A stretch of DNA of 64,000 nucleotides from Roseburia hominis. GTDB taxonomy: Bacteria > Bacillota > Clostridia > Lachnospirales > Lachnospiraceae. The DNA lies in the NCBI GenBank assembly GCA_021771815.1, contig JAETOE010000002.1, forward strand, positions 94,318-158,317, read 5' to 3'. The position numbers and the translations under genes are program-made. The first letter of the stretch is position 1, and every line of letters begins with the position of its first letter. Under the pieces are notes generated by a model. That model did not search any database. It was not told the origin of the DNA and saw only the letters and a list, made by a program, of their open reading frames with translations. Positions 6,713 to 15,697 of this stretch are shown one piece after another.

Positions 6713-9445
6713 TCACCCTTTCTTGTTCATATTCAGCACGATTTGTCTTGTCTGGTTCCTTGTCTGTCGTGCCACCTCTGACGGCGATAATTCCTTCGGA
6801 CTGTTGATTGTGATGTTCTGCGTGAATCCGCCGCCTGCTGCCGCTGCTGCCATTTCCACCGAACCACCTTTTGCGTTGATATAACTGTCAATAGTTGTCG
6901 GGACGCCTTTTCGCATTGCTTCTTGAATCCGCGCTTCTTCTTCGTCCATTCCCTCTTCAACGCCCTCTGCCATACCAGCCGGAAGCATTTTTCCGACTTG
7001 ATCGCGCATTACCGTTGACGGCGAATGAATCCCGAAGAAATCTTTCACGGCGTCCAGTGCTGACGAAGCAAGATCTTTGAACACATTGATCAGACTGCTT
7101 GCTGCGTTCTTTACGCCTTGAATTACTCCGTCTATGATGTTTTTTCCTAATTGCAGCCAGTTTGTATTCATAATCGTGTCCCAGATTGCAGATATAATCT
7201 GCGGGACGGCTGCGATCAGCGACGGGATTGCCTGCACAAGTCCACTGATCAAAGATCCGATCAGCTGGATTCCCATTTGAATGATTTTAGGCAAATTCGT
7301 CGTCAGCGTTGTGACGATTGACTGTATAATCTGTGGAACGGCTGCGATCAGCTGGGGAATCGCTTGAATGATTCCGCTGATCAGCGAAGTCAAAATCGTG
7401 ATTCCGGCTTGAATGATTCGCGGCAGCATTCCAGTCAATGTCGAAACGATCGTCGTGATGATTGTCGGAAGCATTGCGATCAGCTGGGGGATTGCCTGCA
7501 CAATTCCGTTGACCAGTGAGATCAGCAATTCAAGTCCGGCTTGTACGATTTTTGGTAAATTCTCCGCAATAGAATTCAAAATCACGGGGAATAAATCAAT
7601 AATTGCTTGAATAAGTGTGGGGATCGTTTGCGTGATTCCGTTGATCAAGCTGATAAGAATATCAATTCCAGAAGCTATGATCTGCGGAAGATTTGCTGAA
7701 AGCGTCGCTGTCACTTGATTGATCATGTCTGGCAGCATTGCCAGAAGAAGCGGGATTGTCTGTTGTAGTCCCGATAATATCCCAGTGAAAAGCGTCATTG
7801 CCGCATTGAGAAGCTGCGGCAGAAGTGTCGGAAGTGTGTTGATCGCTGTTTGAATCAGCGTGAAAAATGCTTGTAGTAGCGGCGGCAGTAGCGATTGAAT
7901 CAGCGTTCCTGCCTGCGTCGCAAGTTCATTTGCTACAGTTGAAAGGCTTTCCGCCAGCTGTGGCACTGCTTCCACGATTCGCGGTACGGTTTCCAGAATG
8001 CGCGGAACAATATTGTCAATTACCGTCAGAACGGAATTCGCCAAGTCGTCGATCAGTGAATCCAGATCCGCGTCGCCGTCTGCAAGCCCAGTCAATAAAT
8101 TCTGGTATGCCCCTTTCATGGAACTGATTGAACCAGTGATTGTCGTGCTTGCTTCTTTTGCCGTCGTTCCCGTGATTCCCATTTCAGTTTGTACGACATG
8201 GATCGCGTCAACTATGTCTGAATAGCTTGAAATGTCATATTCTACGCCAGAAAGCTTCGTTGCGTCGTCCAGAAGCCTTTGCATTTCTTCTTTCGTGCCG
8301 CCATATCCCAGCTTTAAGTTGTCAAGCATTGTATAATTCTGCTTTGCAAAGCCTTGATATGCGTTCTGTATGGATTCCATGCTTGAACCCATTTTATTTG
8401 CGTTGTCAGACATGTCAACGATTGCCATGTCTGCTTTTTTCGCGGCTGCTTCTGTGTCGCCGCCCATGCTTTGAAGCAGCGACGCAGAAAAGCTTGTTAC
8501 AGTCTGCATGTACTCATTTGCAGACATTCCAGCCGTCTTGTATGCGTTATCGGCGTATTTTTGCACTGCTTCCGAAGATTCGCCGAACAGTGTATCAACG
8601 CCGCCGACAAGCTGTTCGTACTCTGCGTATGAATCGACAGCCGCTTTTCCAACTGCTACGCCTGCCGTGACAGCTGCTGTTGAAAACGCCGCGAACGCTT
8701 TGACCGTTCCGCCAACAACACCCGTCAAAACCGTGAATCCGCCCTTTGCCGCTGCTGCTGCCGCGTCGCCAGTGGCTTTCAGTGCTGTTGACACAGACGG
8801 AAGTTTAGCTTTCACGTCCTCTGCCGTTGTCTTTACTTTCCCGAACGCGTCCGCCACCTTCTGCACGGCTGGGTGCGCGTTCTTGAAGTCTTCCGCTTTC
8901 TGTTTTGCCCCTTCTATCGCAGAAGAAATCTTTTTGATTCCTTCGGACTGTTTCACTGTGTCCGTGATCTTCGATTTTACAGAAACAAAGCCGTCTGCAA
9001 GCTTATTCACGACGGGAATATGGCTTGCGAACTTCCCGATCTTCTGCCCAAGTGTTTCTGATTCTTTTGCCGTTTTCTTCTGCTGCTCTTCAACGGCTTT
9101 CAGTTCTGTCTTAAATTCAGTCAGCTTCGAACGTGCAAGTACGATTTCACGCTGTAGATCTCTGTAGCCGTCGTCGTTTATGTCTTTTCCTGCTGCCGAC
9201 ATTTCCTTTTCAGCTTGTGTCAGAAGTTTCAACTTCTCTTCTGTTTCGGAAACAGCGTTTTTCAAAATTATTTGCTTTTGTGCGATCAATTCTGTGTTTT
9301 TCGGATCTAACTTCAAAAGAGAATTGACGCCCTTTAATTCAGATTGTAGGCTTTTTGCATTAGTGTTGACCGACGACAATGCTTTGTTCAATGGCGTCGG
9401 ATTTCCGTCGATCGTGACTGTAATGCCCTTCAAGCCTTTCGCCAT
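6713..9445 (-). CDS. Tail tape measure protein
   Basis: This 910-residue protein sets tail length. The N-terminal part (1-130) is charged and coiled-coil-like. A small-residue-rich segment (about 230-275) precedes a conserved block around 280-420 with YEQLVGGVDTLFG and SSMESIQNAYQGFAKQNYTML, typical of the TP901-type family. From about 480 to 730 there is a run of related hydrophobic repeats built on LISLINGI...QAIPQLIAM. The C-terminus has FFGIHSPSTVMRDQVGKM, common at the end of Firmicute tape measures. It is the longest phage gene and overlaps Dit by a few bases. Confidence 0.92.
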   Translation of the reverse strand: MAKGLKGITVTIDGNPTPLNKALSSVNTNAKSLQSELKGVNSLLKLDPKNTELIAQKQIILKNAVSETEEKLKLLTQAEKEMSAAGKDINDDGYRDLQREIVLARSKLTEFKTELKAVEEQQKKTAKESETLGQKIGKFASHIPVVNKLADGFVSVKSKITDTVKQSEGIKKISSAIEGAKQKAEDFKNAHPAVQKVADAFGKVKTTAEDVKAKLPSVSTALKATGDAAAAAAKGGFTVLTGVVGGTVKAFAAFSTAAVTAGVAVGKAAVDSYAEYEQLVGGVDTLFGESSEAVQKYADNAYKTAGMSANEYMQTVTSFSASLLQSMGGDTEAAAKKADMAIVDMSDNANKMGSSMESIQNAYQGFAKQNYTMLDNLKLGYGGTKEEMQRLLDDATKLSGVEYDISSYSDIVDAIHVVQTEMGITGTTAKEASTTITGSISSMKGAYQNLLTGLADGDADLDSLIDDLANSVLTVIDNIVPRILETVPRIVEAVPQLAESLSTVANELATQAGTLIQSLLPPLLQAFFTLIQTAINTLPTLLPQLLNAAMTLFTGILSGLQQTIPLLLAMLPDMINQVTATLSANLPQIIASGIDILISLINGITQTIPTLIQAIIDLFPVILNSIAENLPKIVQAGLELLISLVNGIVQAIPQLIAMLPTIITTIVSTLTGMLPRIIQAGITILTSLISGIIQAIPQLIAAVPQIIQSIVTTLTTNLPKIIQMGIQLIGSLISGLVQAIPSLIAAVPQIISAIWDTIMNTNWLQLGKNIIDGVIQGVKNAASSLINVFKDLASSALDAVKDFFGIHSPSTVMRDQVGKMLPAGMAEGVEEGMDEEEARIQEAMRKGVPTTIDSYINAKGGSVEMAAAAAGGGFTQNITINSPKELSPSEVARQTRNQTRQIVLNMNKKG

Positions 9446-9449
9446 GCTT

Positions 9450-9725
9450 TCACCCTTTCTTTCCGAAAAGTGATCGCAGCTTGATTCTGTCTGGCTTAGT
9501 CTGTGTCAGTGTGTATGCGTTTTCCAGATATTCCCGCCCTTCCTCTGTCTTGTTCATTTCGTGAATGAAAGCGTCGCGTCTATATTGCAAATAGTCTATA
9601 TATTCCAGTTCTTCAATTTCATTCACATTCAACCCCGTGTATTCATGCACTAAGTGTTCATAATACGTCGGTATGTCGAAGCAGTCTTCGTCGTCAAGCG
9701 GATAGAACGGGATCGTTAATTTGGG
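9450..9725 (-). CDS. Tail assembly chaperone, T-part made by -1 frameshift (gpGT-like)
   Basis: This ORF is open in the -1 frame from the slippery site (9719-9725) to a stop at 9450 and adds about 90 residues to the upstream chaperone, giving a fusion of about 214 residues. Read alone, the only start is a weak GTG at 9650, with coding sequence already open upstream of it. In lambda and many siphoviruses the G and GT chaperones lie just before the tape measure and are produced by a programmed -1 shift. The layout here matches. Confidence 0.78.
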   Translation of the reverse strand, partial: PKLTIPFYPLDDEDCFDIPTYYEHLVHEYTGLNVNEIEELEYIDYLQYRRDAFIHEMNKTEEGREYLENAYTLTQTKPDRIKLRSLFGKKG

Positions 9726-10093
9726 GCAGCTGCTTCCCCTTTGCAGAATCGCACATACATTGCAAGAAATTCTTTCATTTCTCCGAATTCCATTTGTTCG
9801 CTAACCCAGTCAACCGTTATTTTTTCACCAGCCATATTGTTTGACAGAATCACGCTGACAAGTTCATACACTTCATCAATGATCTGTCTGTTTCTCTGCG
9901 ACTTCTCCTTTTCGTCCTCTGGTTCGCCATTCAATTTGATTGTGTCTTGCAGATCCATAAGCATGTCGAAGATCTTCTTCTTCGGCATACCTACCAGAAT
10001 TGTTTTTTCGATCTGTTTGCCGTCTTCAACGTCGTCAAAGGTCAAAACCATGTAATTTCTTTTCGCTTTTTGAAAATTTACTTTGTAATTCAT
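9716..10093 (-). CDS. Tail assembly chaperone (gpG-like)
   Basis: A 125-residue protein with a small beta N-terminus (residues 1-35) and a helical remainder containing FDMLMDLQDTIKLN and IIDEVYELVSVILSNN, typical of siphovirus tail chaperones that hold the tape measure during tube assembly. It ends two codons after the slippery CCCAAAT, so most ribosomes make this short form and some continue in the -1 frame. It follows the major tail protein gene. Confidence 0.75.
   Translation of the reverse strand: MNYKVNFQKAKRNYMVLTFDDVEDGKQIEKTILVGMPKKKIFDMLMDLQDTIKLNGEPEDEKEKSQRNRQIIDEVYELVSVILSNNMAGEKITVDWVSEQMEFGEMKEFLAMYVRFCKGEAAAPN
9719..9725 (-). other. Slippery heptamer C CCA AAT for -1 frameshifting
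   Basis: In the gpG reading frame the sequence is C CCA AAT followed directly by TAA, a perfect X XXY YYZ heptamer. A -1 slip re-pairs as CCC AAA and enters the frame that stays open to 9450. Confidence 0.8.
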
Positions 10094-10146
10094 GCACTTT
10101 CCTTCCTTTCGTCTGTTCTGGGGCTGGTTCCCCAGCCCCTTTTCAT

Positions 10147-10857
10147 TTACTGCTGCTTTGCTGCTTCCTGTGCTGCAAGAAATTCTGCGATAATTTCTGC
10201 TTTTACGGTCTTTGTGATTGTATATCCCTTCGCTGTCGCAATCAGTTTGATCTGTTCAATCGTCAGCACGTTCAATTCCTCTTCTGTGTACTCTTCCTTG
10301 TACTCTTCGTCGATTTCTTCAACGAACTGGATCAGCGTGCCTTCGTCGTCCTGCGGCTTGCAGCCGAATTCTGCGTCAATAACCGTCGCGGAATCTGTCG
10401 CCCATGTGATCGTGAATCCGGCTGAATTTCTGCCGACAATAACAAGATAGCAATTTCCTTCCACTGGATCTTTATGCACAAACAGAATGACGTACTGCTT
10501 GCCGTCGTCGTTGGAAGTTCCGCCCACTTTCAAGATTCTGTACTTTCCCGCTGTTTCCAGTCTTGCCGTAGAACACAGCTTCTGCAATGTTTCTGCGTTC
10601 CATGTGAAAAGCCCCGTCTTGAATGTTGCTTCTTCGTCAGTCAGCACTTCTTTCACGATATGCCCCAGATCGTCTTTTTCTGTGGTCATTGTCGGCTTGT
10701 ATTCGATCGACGCGCCGCCCTTGATCCAGCCTGCACGCTTTTCGTCGGTCATCATGGTTTCGATCAAGGTTGCGAATTCTGGAAGCTGCCCGTTGAATTC
10801 ATCAATGAACACTTCACCGCTTCCCATTGTGACTTTTTCTTTTGATCCTTTTTTCAT
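10147..10857 (-). CDS. Major tail tube protein with C-terminal HeH-like domain
   Basis: This 236-residue protein has an N-terminal tube domain (1-190): a GSGEVFIDEFNGQLPE start, a beta-rich middle and an EFATLIETMM helix, as in Firmicute major tail proteins. The last ~45 residues form a separate acidic-then-helical module (EELNVLTIEQIKLIATAKGY...TVKAEIIAEFL) of the HeH/LEM or SAP-like type. It is nearly identical to the C-terminus of the major capsid protein in this prophage. The module is dispensable for the tube fold and probably decorates the tail surface. The position before the chaperones supports the assignment. Confidence 0.8.
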   Translation of the reverse strand: MKKGSKEKVTMGSGEVFIDEFNGQLPEFATLIETMMTDEKRAGWIKGGASIEYKPTMTTEKDDLGHIVKEVLTDEEATFKTGLFTWNAETLQKLCSTARLETAGKYRILKVGGTSNDDGKQYVILFVHKDPVEGNCYLVIVGRNSAGFTITWATDSATVIDAEFGCKPQDDEGTLIQFVEEIDEEYKEEYTEEELNVLTIEQIKLIATAKGYTITKTVKAEIIAEFLAAQEAAKQQ

Positions 10858-10860
10858 TTT

Positions 10861-11181
10861 TTACACCCTTTCTGTATAGTTGATCAGATATATTGTTTCG
10901 AAGCACTTTTCGTCCGTCAGCCATGTTCTTTCCCTCTTCCAGTTCCAGAACTGTTTGTCGAAGAATGCTTCCAGCTTCTTTTCGTTTGCTCTGTCGATCC
11001 GTTCGGCGTAAAATTCAACCGCAAGATCGTTGTGAAGAACGATTCTGTGTTTGAAGTCGTCGCCGTCGCTTTCAACCGTATTCAGAACAGCCGTGAACGG
11101 CAGCTTCTGTGGCTTTGTGAAAGCCGTGTCTGCCGTTGGAATCTTTGTTTCGTCTTCAAGTGCTTTCACAATGTCTTCCAT
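10861..11181 (-). CDS. Tail completion / terminator-like protein
   Basis: A 106-residue protein of mixed alpha-beta pattern with FTAVLNTVESDGDD, LHNDLAVEFYAERID and an aromatic FWNWKRERTWL stretch. Its position directly before the major tail gene and after the gp10-like gene is that of the tail terminator or completion protein in siphovirus operons. I recognise the gene type mainly from this order. Confidence 0.55.
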   Translation of the reverse strand: MEDIVKALEDETKIPTADTAFTKPQKLPFTAVLNTVESDGDDFKHRIVLHNDLAVEFYAERIDRANEKKLEAFFDKQFWNWKRERTWLTDEKCFETIYLINYTERV

Positions 11182-11185
11182 TTTC

Positions 11186-11593
11186 TCACCCCTGCCACAT
11201 GTCTTTCATTCTCTCTTCAAGAACTTGTTCTGCTATTCGTCGCCCGTGTGCAATATGCTTCACTGGCTTTGTTCTTCCGCCGTTTCTCTTTGCGTGTCCG
11301 TTTTCAAGCAAATGCGTCAAGCGGTATTCTGGGGCTTCAACGTACCATGTCGCCTGCTTATGGTGCTTTGTCAGCATTTCTTTTTCAATCGCGAAATGTC
11401 CTATGTATTCCCCCGTTGAAATGCCGTGTCCTTTCGAAAGATACGACTTCGCTGTTTCATTGCACTTTTCCGCAGCTTCGTCGATCGCGTCAAAAAACTT
11501 TGCTTCTTCCGTGTTGTACCAGTCTTCCAGAACACTTGCCAATTCTCCCGCAAATTGTTCCGGCTTGATCGCATTTCCAGCATTTACTTTCAC
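11186..11593 (-). CDS. HK97 gp10-like minor structural protein
   Basis: This 135-residue protein carries the signature of the HK97 gp10 family near residues 84-105 (EYRLTHLLENGHAKRNGG). Members act at the head-tail joint or tail completion step. It starts at a GTG (11593) overlapping the upstream stop (GTGA), so translation is coupled. Confidence 0.82.
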   Translation of the reverse strand: MKVNAGNAIKPEQFAGELASVLEDWYNTEEAKFFDAIDEAAEKCNETAKSYLSKGHGISTGEYIGHFAIEKEMLTKHHKQATWYVEAPEYRLTHLLENGHAKRNGGRTKPVKHIAHGRRIAEQVLEERMKDMWQG

Positions 11594-11925
11594 GCAAATT
11601 CCTTCTTTCTGTGCTTTTCAAGCTTGATCAGCGTCAGTTTTGAGATCGGCGGAAAGTTCTTCTTCAAATTGTCCACTTTTTCTACGTCAAACTGTTCTTC
11701 TTCAATGACAATCACGTCATGCGCTTCGAATATCGGCGAATATAACACATGTATCATGCGATCCACTTGCTGATCTGCCGACTGCGCTGCATAATGCCTT
11801 TGAATGCTGACGTTTTCTTCTCCGAAACGGATTTCTTCTTTCATTTTCGGAACCAGTTTTTCGTCGTCATTCACAGAATAAAGCCTTGCAATTCCGTCGT
11901 TGAACTCTTCGAATTTGCTTTTCAT
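11590..11925 (-). CDS. Head closure / head-tail joining protein
   Basis: A 111-residue beta-rich protein with an SIQRHYAAQSADQQVDRMIHV pattern and a C-terminal KLTLIKLEKH strand, as in SPP1 gp16-type stoppers and related head-tail joining proteins. It starts with ATGA overlapping the connector gene stop and overlaps the gp10-like gene. The assignment relies on size and order as well as pattern. Confidence 0.6.
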   Translation of the reverse strand: MKSKFEEFNDGIARLYSVNDDEKLVPKMKEEIRFGEENVSIQRHYAAQSADQQVDRMIHVLYSPIFEAHDVIVIEEEQFDVEKVDNLKKNFPPISKLTLIKLEKHRKKEFA

Positions 11926-12233
11926 TGCGTTCCCCCGCTTTCTGCGCTCTTTAATGCTCCGCGAAGCGCAAGTGCTGTCAATTCTGTCTGAAAATCATGC
12001 CGAAACTGTTCGATCGCATTTGATCTTCCATATCTGCAATATGACACAAGCAATTCCATTGCGATTCCGTCTTCTGCAAAATTGATTTCGGATCCGAATT
12101 TGTCATTCAGATACGCTTTGCCACGCTTTATGATCCCATTGATTTTCTTTTCAAACGCTTCGTCGTGAAATGTGTGATCAAGTTCATTCAGAATTTGTTC
12201 CAGAAGTTCGTCTTTGTTGGTTATGTTCTCCAT
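11922..12233 (-). CDS. Head-tail connector (gp6-like adaptor)
   Basis: A 103-residue, predicted all-helical protein lying just downstream of the major capsid gene, where the gp6/gp15-type adaptor that extends the portal ring is normally encoded. It has a YLNDKFG segment and an MELLVSYCRYGRSNAIEQF helix typical of such adaptors. A GGCGGTGAAGT ribosome site precedes the ATG. Confidence 0.62.
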   Translation of the reverse strand: MENITNKDELLEQILNELDHTFHDEAFEKKINGIIKRGKAYLNDKFGSEINFAEDGIAMELLVSYCRYGRSNAIEQFRHDFQTELTALALRGALKSAESGGTQ

Positions 12234-12288
12234 ACTTCACCGCCTTCGACAATGGCAGCAAAGCTTTTCAGCCCTGCTGCCGTCCTTT

Positions 12289-13632
12289 TTATTCCTGCTC
12301 TGCTGCTTCCTGCGCTGCAAGGAACTCTGCGATCACTTCCGCCTTCACAGTCTTTGTGATCTCATATCCCTTGTACGCTGCAAGACCTTTGATCTTGTCC
12401 ACTGTCAGCACGTTCAGTTCTTCTTCTGTCCATGCAGTCTTCTCGACCACAACTTCTTTTGTGCCAGTTTCTACGACATAGACCATAGGTTCAAGCGCGG
12501 AAATGTCAAGCACAGTGAATGCGTTGTTGTCAAGCGGCTTTCCGTTGCCGTATAAGAAAGCTGCATACACTCTTTCGCGCTGTAAAAACTTGTAGCTGTC
12601 GTCATATTCGATCACGCCGTCTTTGCTTGTTCCCATTCCCATGAAGTATTTGTCAGCAATTCCGACCACGGCTTTTCCTGCCGGAACTTCTTCGCACTGA
12701 ATCACGGTTGTCGGGTACGGCAGCACATCATTTGCAAACGTACCGTCTGGGCGCTGAACAGTTGTTGCAGGCATTACTTTTGCGAAATAGTCAACTGGAT
12801 TGACTACCATGATCACCCCTGCCACTTTTCGCGGACGGTTGTTTCTGGAAAGTGCAAGCTTCGCAATGACTCCGCCGTACTGCTGCGCGTCGAATCGGGT
12901 GATCTTTACGGCTGCTTTGTCTGGGTACGGATCTTCTTCTGTTTTGCTTGCGGAAAGATCCTTCATCATTCCGATCGGCATATCAATTCCAGTACCAGCC
13001 ACAATCGCTTCTTCAAGTCCGCAGTAGATCGCGTCTTTTAATACCTCGCGAACGTAGCTGTCAAGCCACTGTGCGCCCAGATCCAGCATAGACTTCGCAA
13101 CCGGCAGCCATGCAGTCAGGGAATTCAAAGTCATGTTCATTTTTTCGAATTCGCCTTCCAGTTCCTTTGTTACCTCTGCCGTAATTGCTCCCCATTTTGC
13201 TTTCTGTTTTCCGTTTTTGCTCAAGATCCACTCTGTCACATAGGTTGTGTTCTGGAAGTTGATCGCTGCAAGAAGCGGGTGTTCTCTTCTTAAATCTTCG
13301 AACACGTCTTCAATGATTGTTTCCGGCATTGTCACTTCTAAAGAACTAAGTGCCTGCTTTGGATTGTCGGATTTCATTGCTTCAATCAGCTTTTCATAAT
13401 ACTTCTTTTCGCTGGAAGTCAGCTGACGAAGCCCTCTGGAAGATAACGCCTGCGCGTCAAGCTGTTCAATGTTTGCCACAGACTGCGCCCTTTCCATGAT
13501 CTCGTTCTGGATCCCCTCTGCCATGTCTGCCATTGCCTGCGCTACCCGTTCGGGATCGTTTGTCTTCAATGCTTCATTGAACTTCTGTGCAAGTTCTTCT
13601 CTGGTTAATGCCTTTACGTCTTTACTTTTCAT
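12289..13632 (-). CDS. Major capsid protein (HK97 fold) with C-terminal HeH-like domain
   Basis: This 447-residue protein has a helical N-terminal delta-like region (1-110). The HK97 core follows, with a SLEVTMPETIIEDVFEDLR entry, a GLEEAIVAGTGIDMPIGMM loop and the late NRPRKVAGVIMVVNP and LPYPTTVIQCEEVP stretches. The C-terminal ~50 residues (WTEEELNVLTVDKIKGL to the end) match the module on the major tail protein. The ClpP-like protease encoded just upstream probably removes the N-terminal region during maturation. Confidence 0.9.
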   Translation of the reverse strand: MKSKDVKALTREELAQKFNEALKTNDPERVAQAMADMAEGIQNEIMERAQSVANIEQLDAQALSSRGLRQLTSSEKKYYEKLIEAMKSDNPKQALSSLEVTMPETIIEDVFEDLRREHPLLAAINFQNTTYVTEWILSKNGKQKAKWGAITAEVTKELEGEFEKMNMTLNSLTAWLPVAKSMLDLGAQWLDSYVREVLKDAIYCGLEEAIVAGTGIDMPIGMMKDLSASKTEEDPYPDKAAVKITRFDAQQYGGVIAKLALSRNNRPRKVAGVIMVVNPVDYFAKVMPATTVQRPDGTFANDVLPYPTTVIQCEEVPAGKAVVGIADKYFMGMGTSKDGVIEYDDSYKFLQRERVYAAFLYGNGKPLDNNAFTVLDISALEPMVYVVETGTKEVVVEKTAWTEEELNVLTVDKIKGLAAYKGYEITKTVKAEVIAEFLAAQEAAEQE

Positions 13633-13642
13633 TTTTTCTACC

Positions 13643-14530
13643 TCACTTTGAAAGATTTGTTTTCGCCGCCTGCGCTAATAAGGCAGCAAGGTTTTTTGAC
13701 TGTTTCTTGTCGTCCTTTTTGTTTTTGTCGTCTTCTTCGTCGTCTTCGTCGTCTGTGTCATTCTCTTCGTCAGAATCGTCGTTCTGATCTTCGTTTTTCT
13801 TTTGTGCTGCGCCTTTGCAGAATGCAAGCAGTTCTGTTCTGAATGACTTCTGCTCTGCCATTGTTCTTCGAAGCTGCTGCAACTGCTGCTGCACTGCTGC
13901 AAGCGCGTCTTCTGGATCTGCTTCCGTTTCTTTGTCCACTTCGTCAGCAAAGCCCATTTCCACTGCCTTGTCTGGTGTCAAATAGGTTTCGTTGTTCATC
14001 ATTTCGATCAACTCTTCTTCGCTGATTGTGGCGCGTTCAAGATAGATCTGTCGGTTTGATTCCATAAGAACGTCAAGATCGTCTGCTGCCTTCCGCAGAT
14101 CTTCTGCGTTTCCGGCAATCGAAAGCCACATGTTGTGAATCAAAAGGCTTGTCCCCAGTCCCATGATCCTTCTGTCTGCCGCCTGCAAAATAACGGAAGC
14201 AATCGAATATGCGAAGCCGTCAACATATGCAATGATTTCTTTGCATTTTTTCCGCTTCAACATGTTATAGATCGCAATGCCTTCTTTCACTGATCCGCCA
14301 TATGAATTGATATGAAGTTCGATTGTGTCAGTTTCCGACACTTCTTCAAGTGCTTTTTTGAAGAACTTTGCGGAAGTTTCGCTTTCGTCATATGACCATG
14401 TTGACCAGTTGAAATTCCCGTATTCCGAAACGTCGTCGTATATGTACAGCTTGACAATATTGCTTCCCGCCTGCTGCCGGAAACAATAATGCGCCTGCGC
14501 TTGTGTCTGTCCTTTTTCTGCTGTCTTCAC
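13643..14530 (-). CDS. ClpP-like head maturation protease
   Basis: A 295-residue S14-family protease. The core (about 20-200) has INSYGGSVKEGIAIYNML, the nucleophile Ser in VDGFAYSIASVI and the catalytic His in SLLIHNMW. The C-terminal ~70 residues are a long Asp/Glu/Lys-rich low-complexity tail with a scaffold-like character. I prefer the GTG at 14530, preceded by AAAGGGG and lying one base past the portal TAA; an ATG at 14554 is also possible. It processes the capsid and possibly the scaffold. Confidence 0.87.
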   Translation of the reverse strand: MKTAEKGQTQAQAHYCFRQQAGSNIVKLYIYDDVSEYGNFNWSTWSYDESETSAKFFKKALEEVSETDTIELHINSYGGSVKEGIAIYNMLKRKKCKEIIAYVDGFAYSIASVILQAADRRIMGLGTSLLIHNMWLSIAGNAEDLRKAADDLDVLMESNRQIYLERATISEEELIEMMNNETYLTPDKAVEMGFADEVDKETEADPEDALAAVQQQLQQLRRTMAEQKSFRTELLAFCKGAAQKKNEDQNDDSDEENDTDDEDDEEDDKNKKDDKKQSKNLAALLAQAAKTNLSK

Positions 14531-14531
14531 C

Positions 14532-15680
14532 TTATTCACCCCTTTCTTGTCCAAGATGATCCATTTGTTCTGCTTCTGTGTAGTTTTTAGTTATATAGTG
14601 CTTTTGTGACCAGTCAGTCTTCAAAGCTGTGTCACCCAGTTTGGTTCGAAGTTCGTCTATACAATACAGACCACTTCGAAGAAGTCCTTCCGCATTCGTT
14701 GACTGTTCGAACACGTCAATGTGCTGAATGCAGTTCGTGTTTATGTCTATGTAGTTGCCTTTTGCAAACTGCTTTGCGCCGTAACGCTTGCGCGTGATCT
14801 CTTCTCCGAATTTTTCAGTGACTGGATCAATGGCAAACGTCAGAAAATTCTTTGTGATTTTCTCCACGTCAGAAACGTCGCCCAGCATTAAGGCTTTCGG
14901 GATTTTGAACGCCCTGCCTGCAAGTTCGAATTCATAATTGATTCGTTCGTTCAGATCTGCTGGCGTCGGTGTCGCAGTGCTTTTTGTAACGTCTGTGTAT
15001 TTGTAGCCAGACGTCAGCGGCAGGACGGCTTGCGCTGATTCGAAGAACGGCTTGAATCTGTTGTTGATCAACTCTTGCAGTTTTTCCGTGAAGTCTTTCT
15101 GTGCCGACGTCTGTGCGTCTATGTCCAGAATGCCTTTCTGTCCATTCGCTCTGATCAGACTGCGGATTGCTTTTGCGACTGTTTGACCGTAACTTGTGTA
15201 CGATCCTTCCAGCCGCTGCTTCACGTCAATGTTATTCAGCTGCATGTATATGACGTCGCTTGCCGGAAAGCTTTTTTGAAGTGTCATGTTCCCGATTGTC
15301 ACATTGCTGAATACGTCTTCATACAGCGCATATTCCCTTCGGGTGAAAGAATCTGCAACATACAGTTTCCCGCCGACTTCAACAATCAAAGCTTCGTTGT
15401 CATAACATAAATTCGTAATGAATTTCTGAATCATGTCGCTGCTGTTTTCGTTCTGGTTCGGCTCATAGTTCCACAGAAAATATTCTTCTTTTCTCTGCGG
15501 TTCGTTTTTTATGAATGTTCGGACTTCACACTTTGCAATGGTGCTGGCAATCATATTCACGGCGCACGCCGTCGCCAGTTCTTTGAAGAAAACTTCTGTG
15601 ATTTCCTCTTCAACTTGCATTTTCAATGTGATTTGCTGCTTTTTTCCGAATGCTCTTGCAAAAAAATCTGCTGCTTTCAT
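14532..15680 (-). CDS. Portal protein
   Basis: A 382-residue HK97-type portal. It has an N-terminal KAADFFARAFGKK, an FLWNYEPNQNENSSDMIQKF segment early in the wing and a central ILDIDAQTSAQKDFTEKLQEL region. The stretch LAGRAFKIPKALMLGDVSDVEK in the stem/crown part is widely conserved in Firmicute portals. It forms the dodecameric DNA channel. The gene order TerS, TerL, portal, protease, capsid is canonical. Confidence 0.9.
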   Translation of the reverse strand: MKAADFFARAFGKKQQITLKMQVEEEITEVFFKELATACAVNMIASTIAKCEVRTFIKNEPQRKEEYFLWNYEPNQNENSSDMIQKFITNLCYDNEALIVEVGGKLYVADSFTRREYALYEDVFSNVTIGNMTLQKSFPASDVIYMQLNNIDVKQRLEGSYTSYGQTVAKAIRSLIRANGQKGILDIDAQTSAQKDFTEKLQELINNRFKPFFESAQAVLPLTSGYKYTDVTKSTATPTPADLNERINYEFELAGRAFKIPKALMLGDVSDVEKITKNFLTFAIDPVTEKFGEEITRKRYGAKQFAKGNYIDINTNCIQHIDVFEQSTNAEGLLRSGLYCIDELRTKLGDTALKTDWSQKHYITKNYTEAEQMDHLGQERGE

Positions 15681-15697
15681 TTTTTCTTTTCACCCCC

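Noticed and set aside
7400..8700. Several plus-strand ORFs of 65-219 residues opposite the tape measure
   Set aside because: They are antisense shadows of the low-complexity tape-measure repeats, without ribosome sites.
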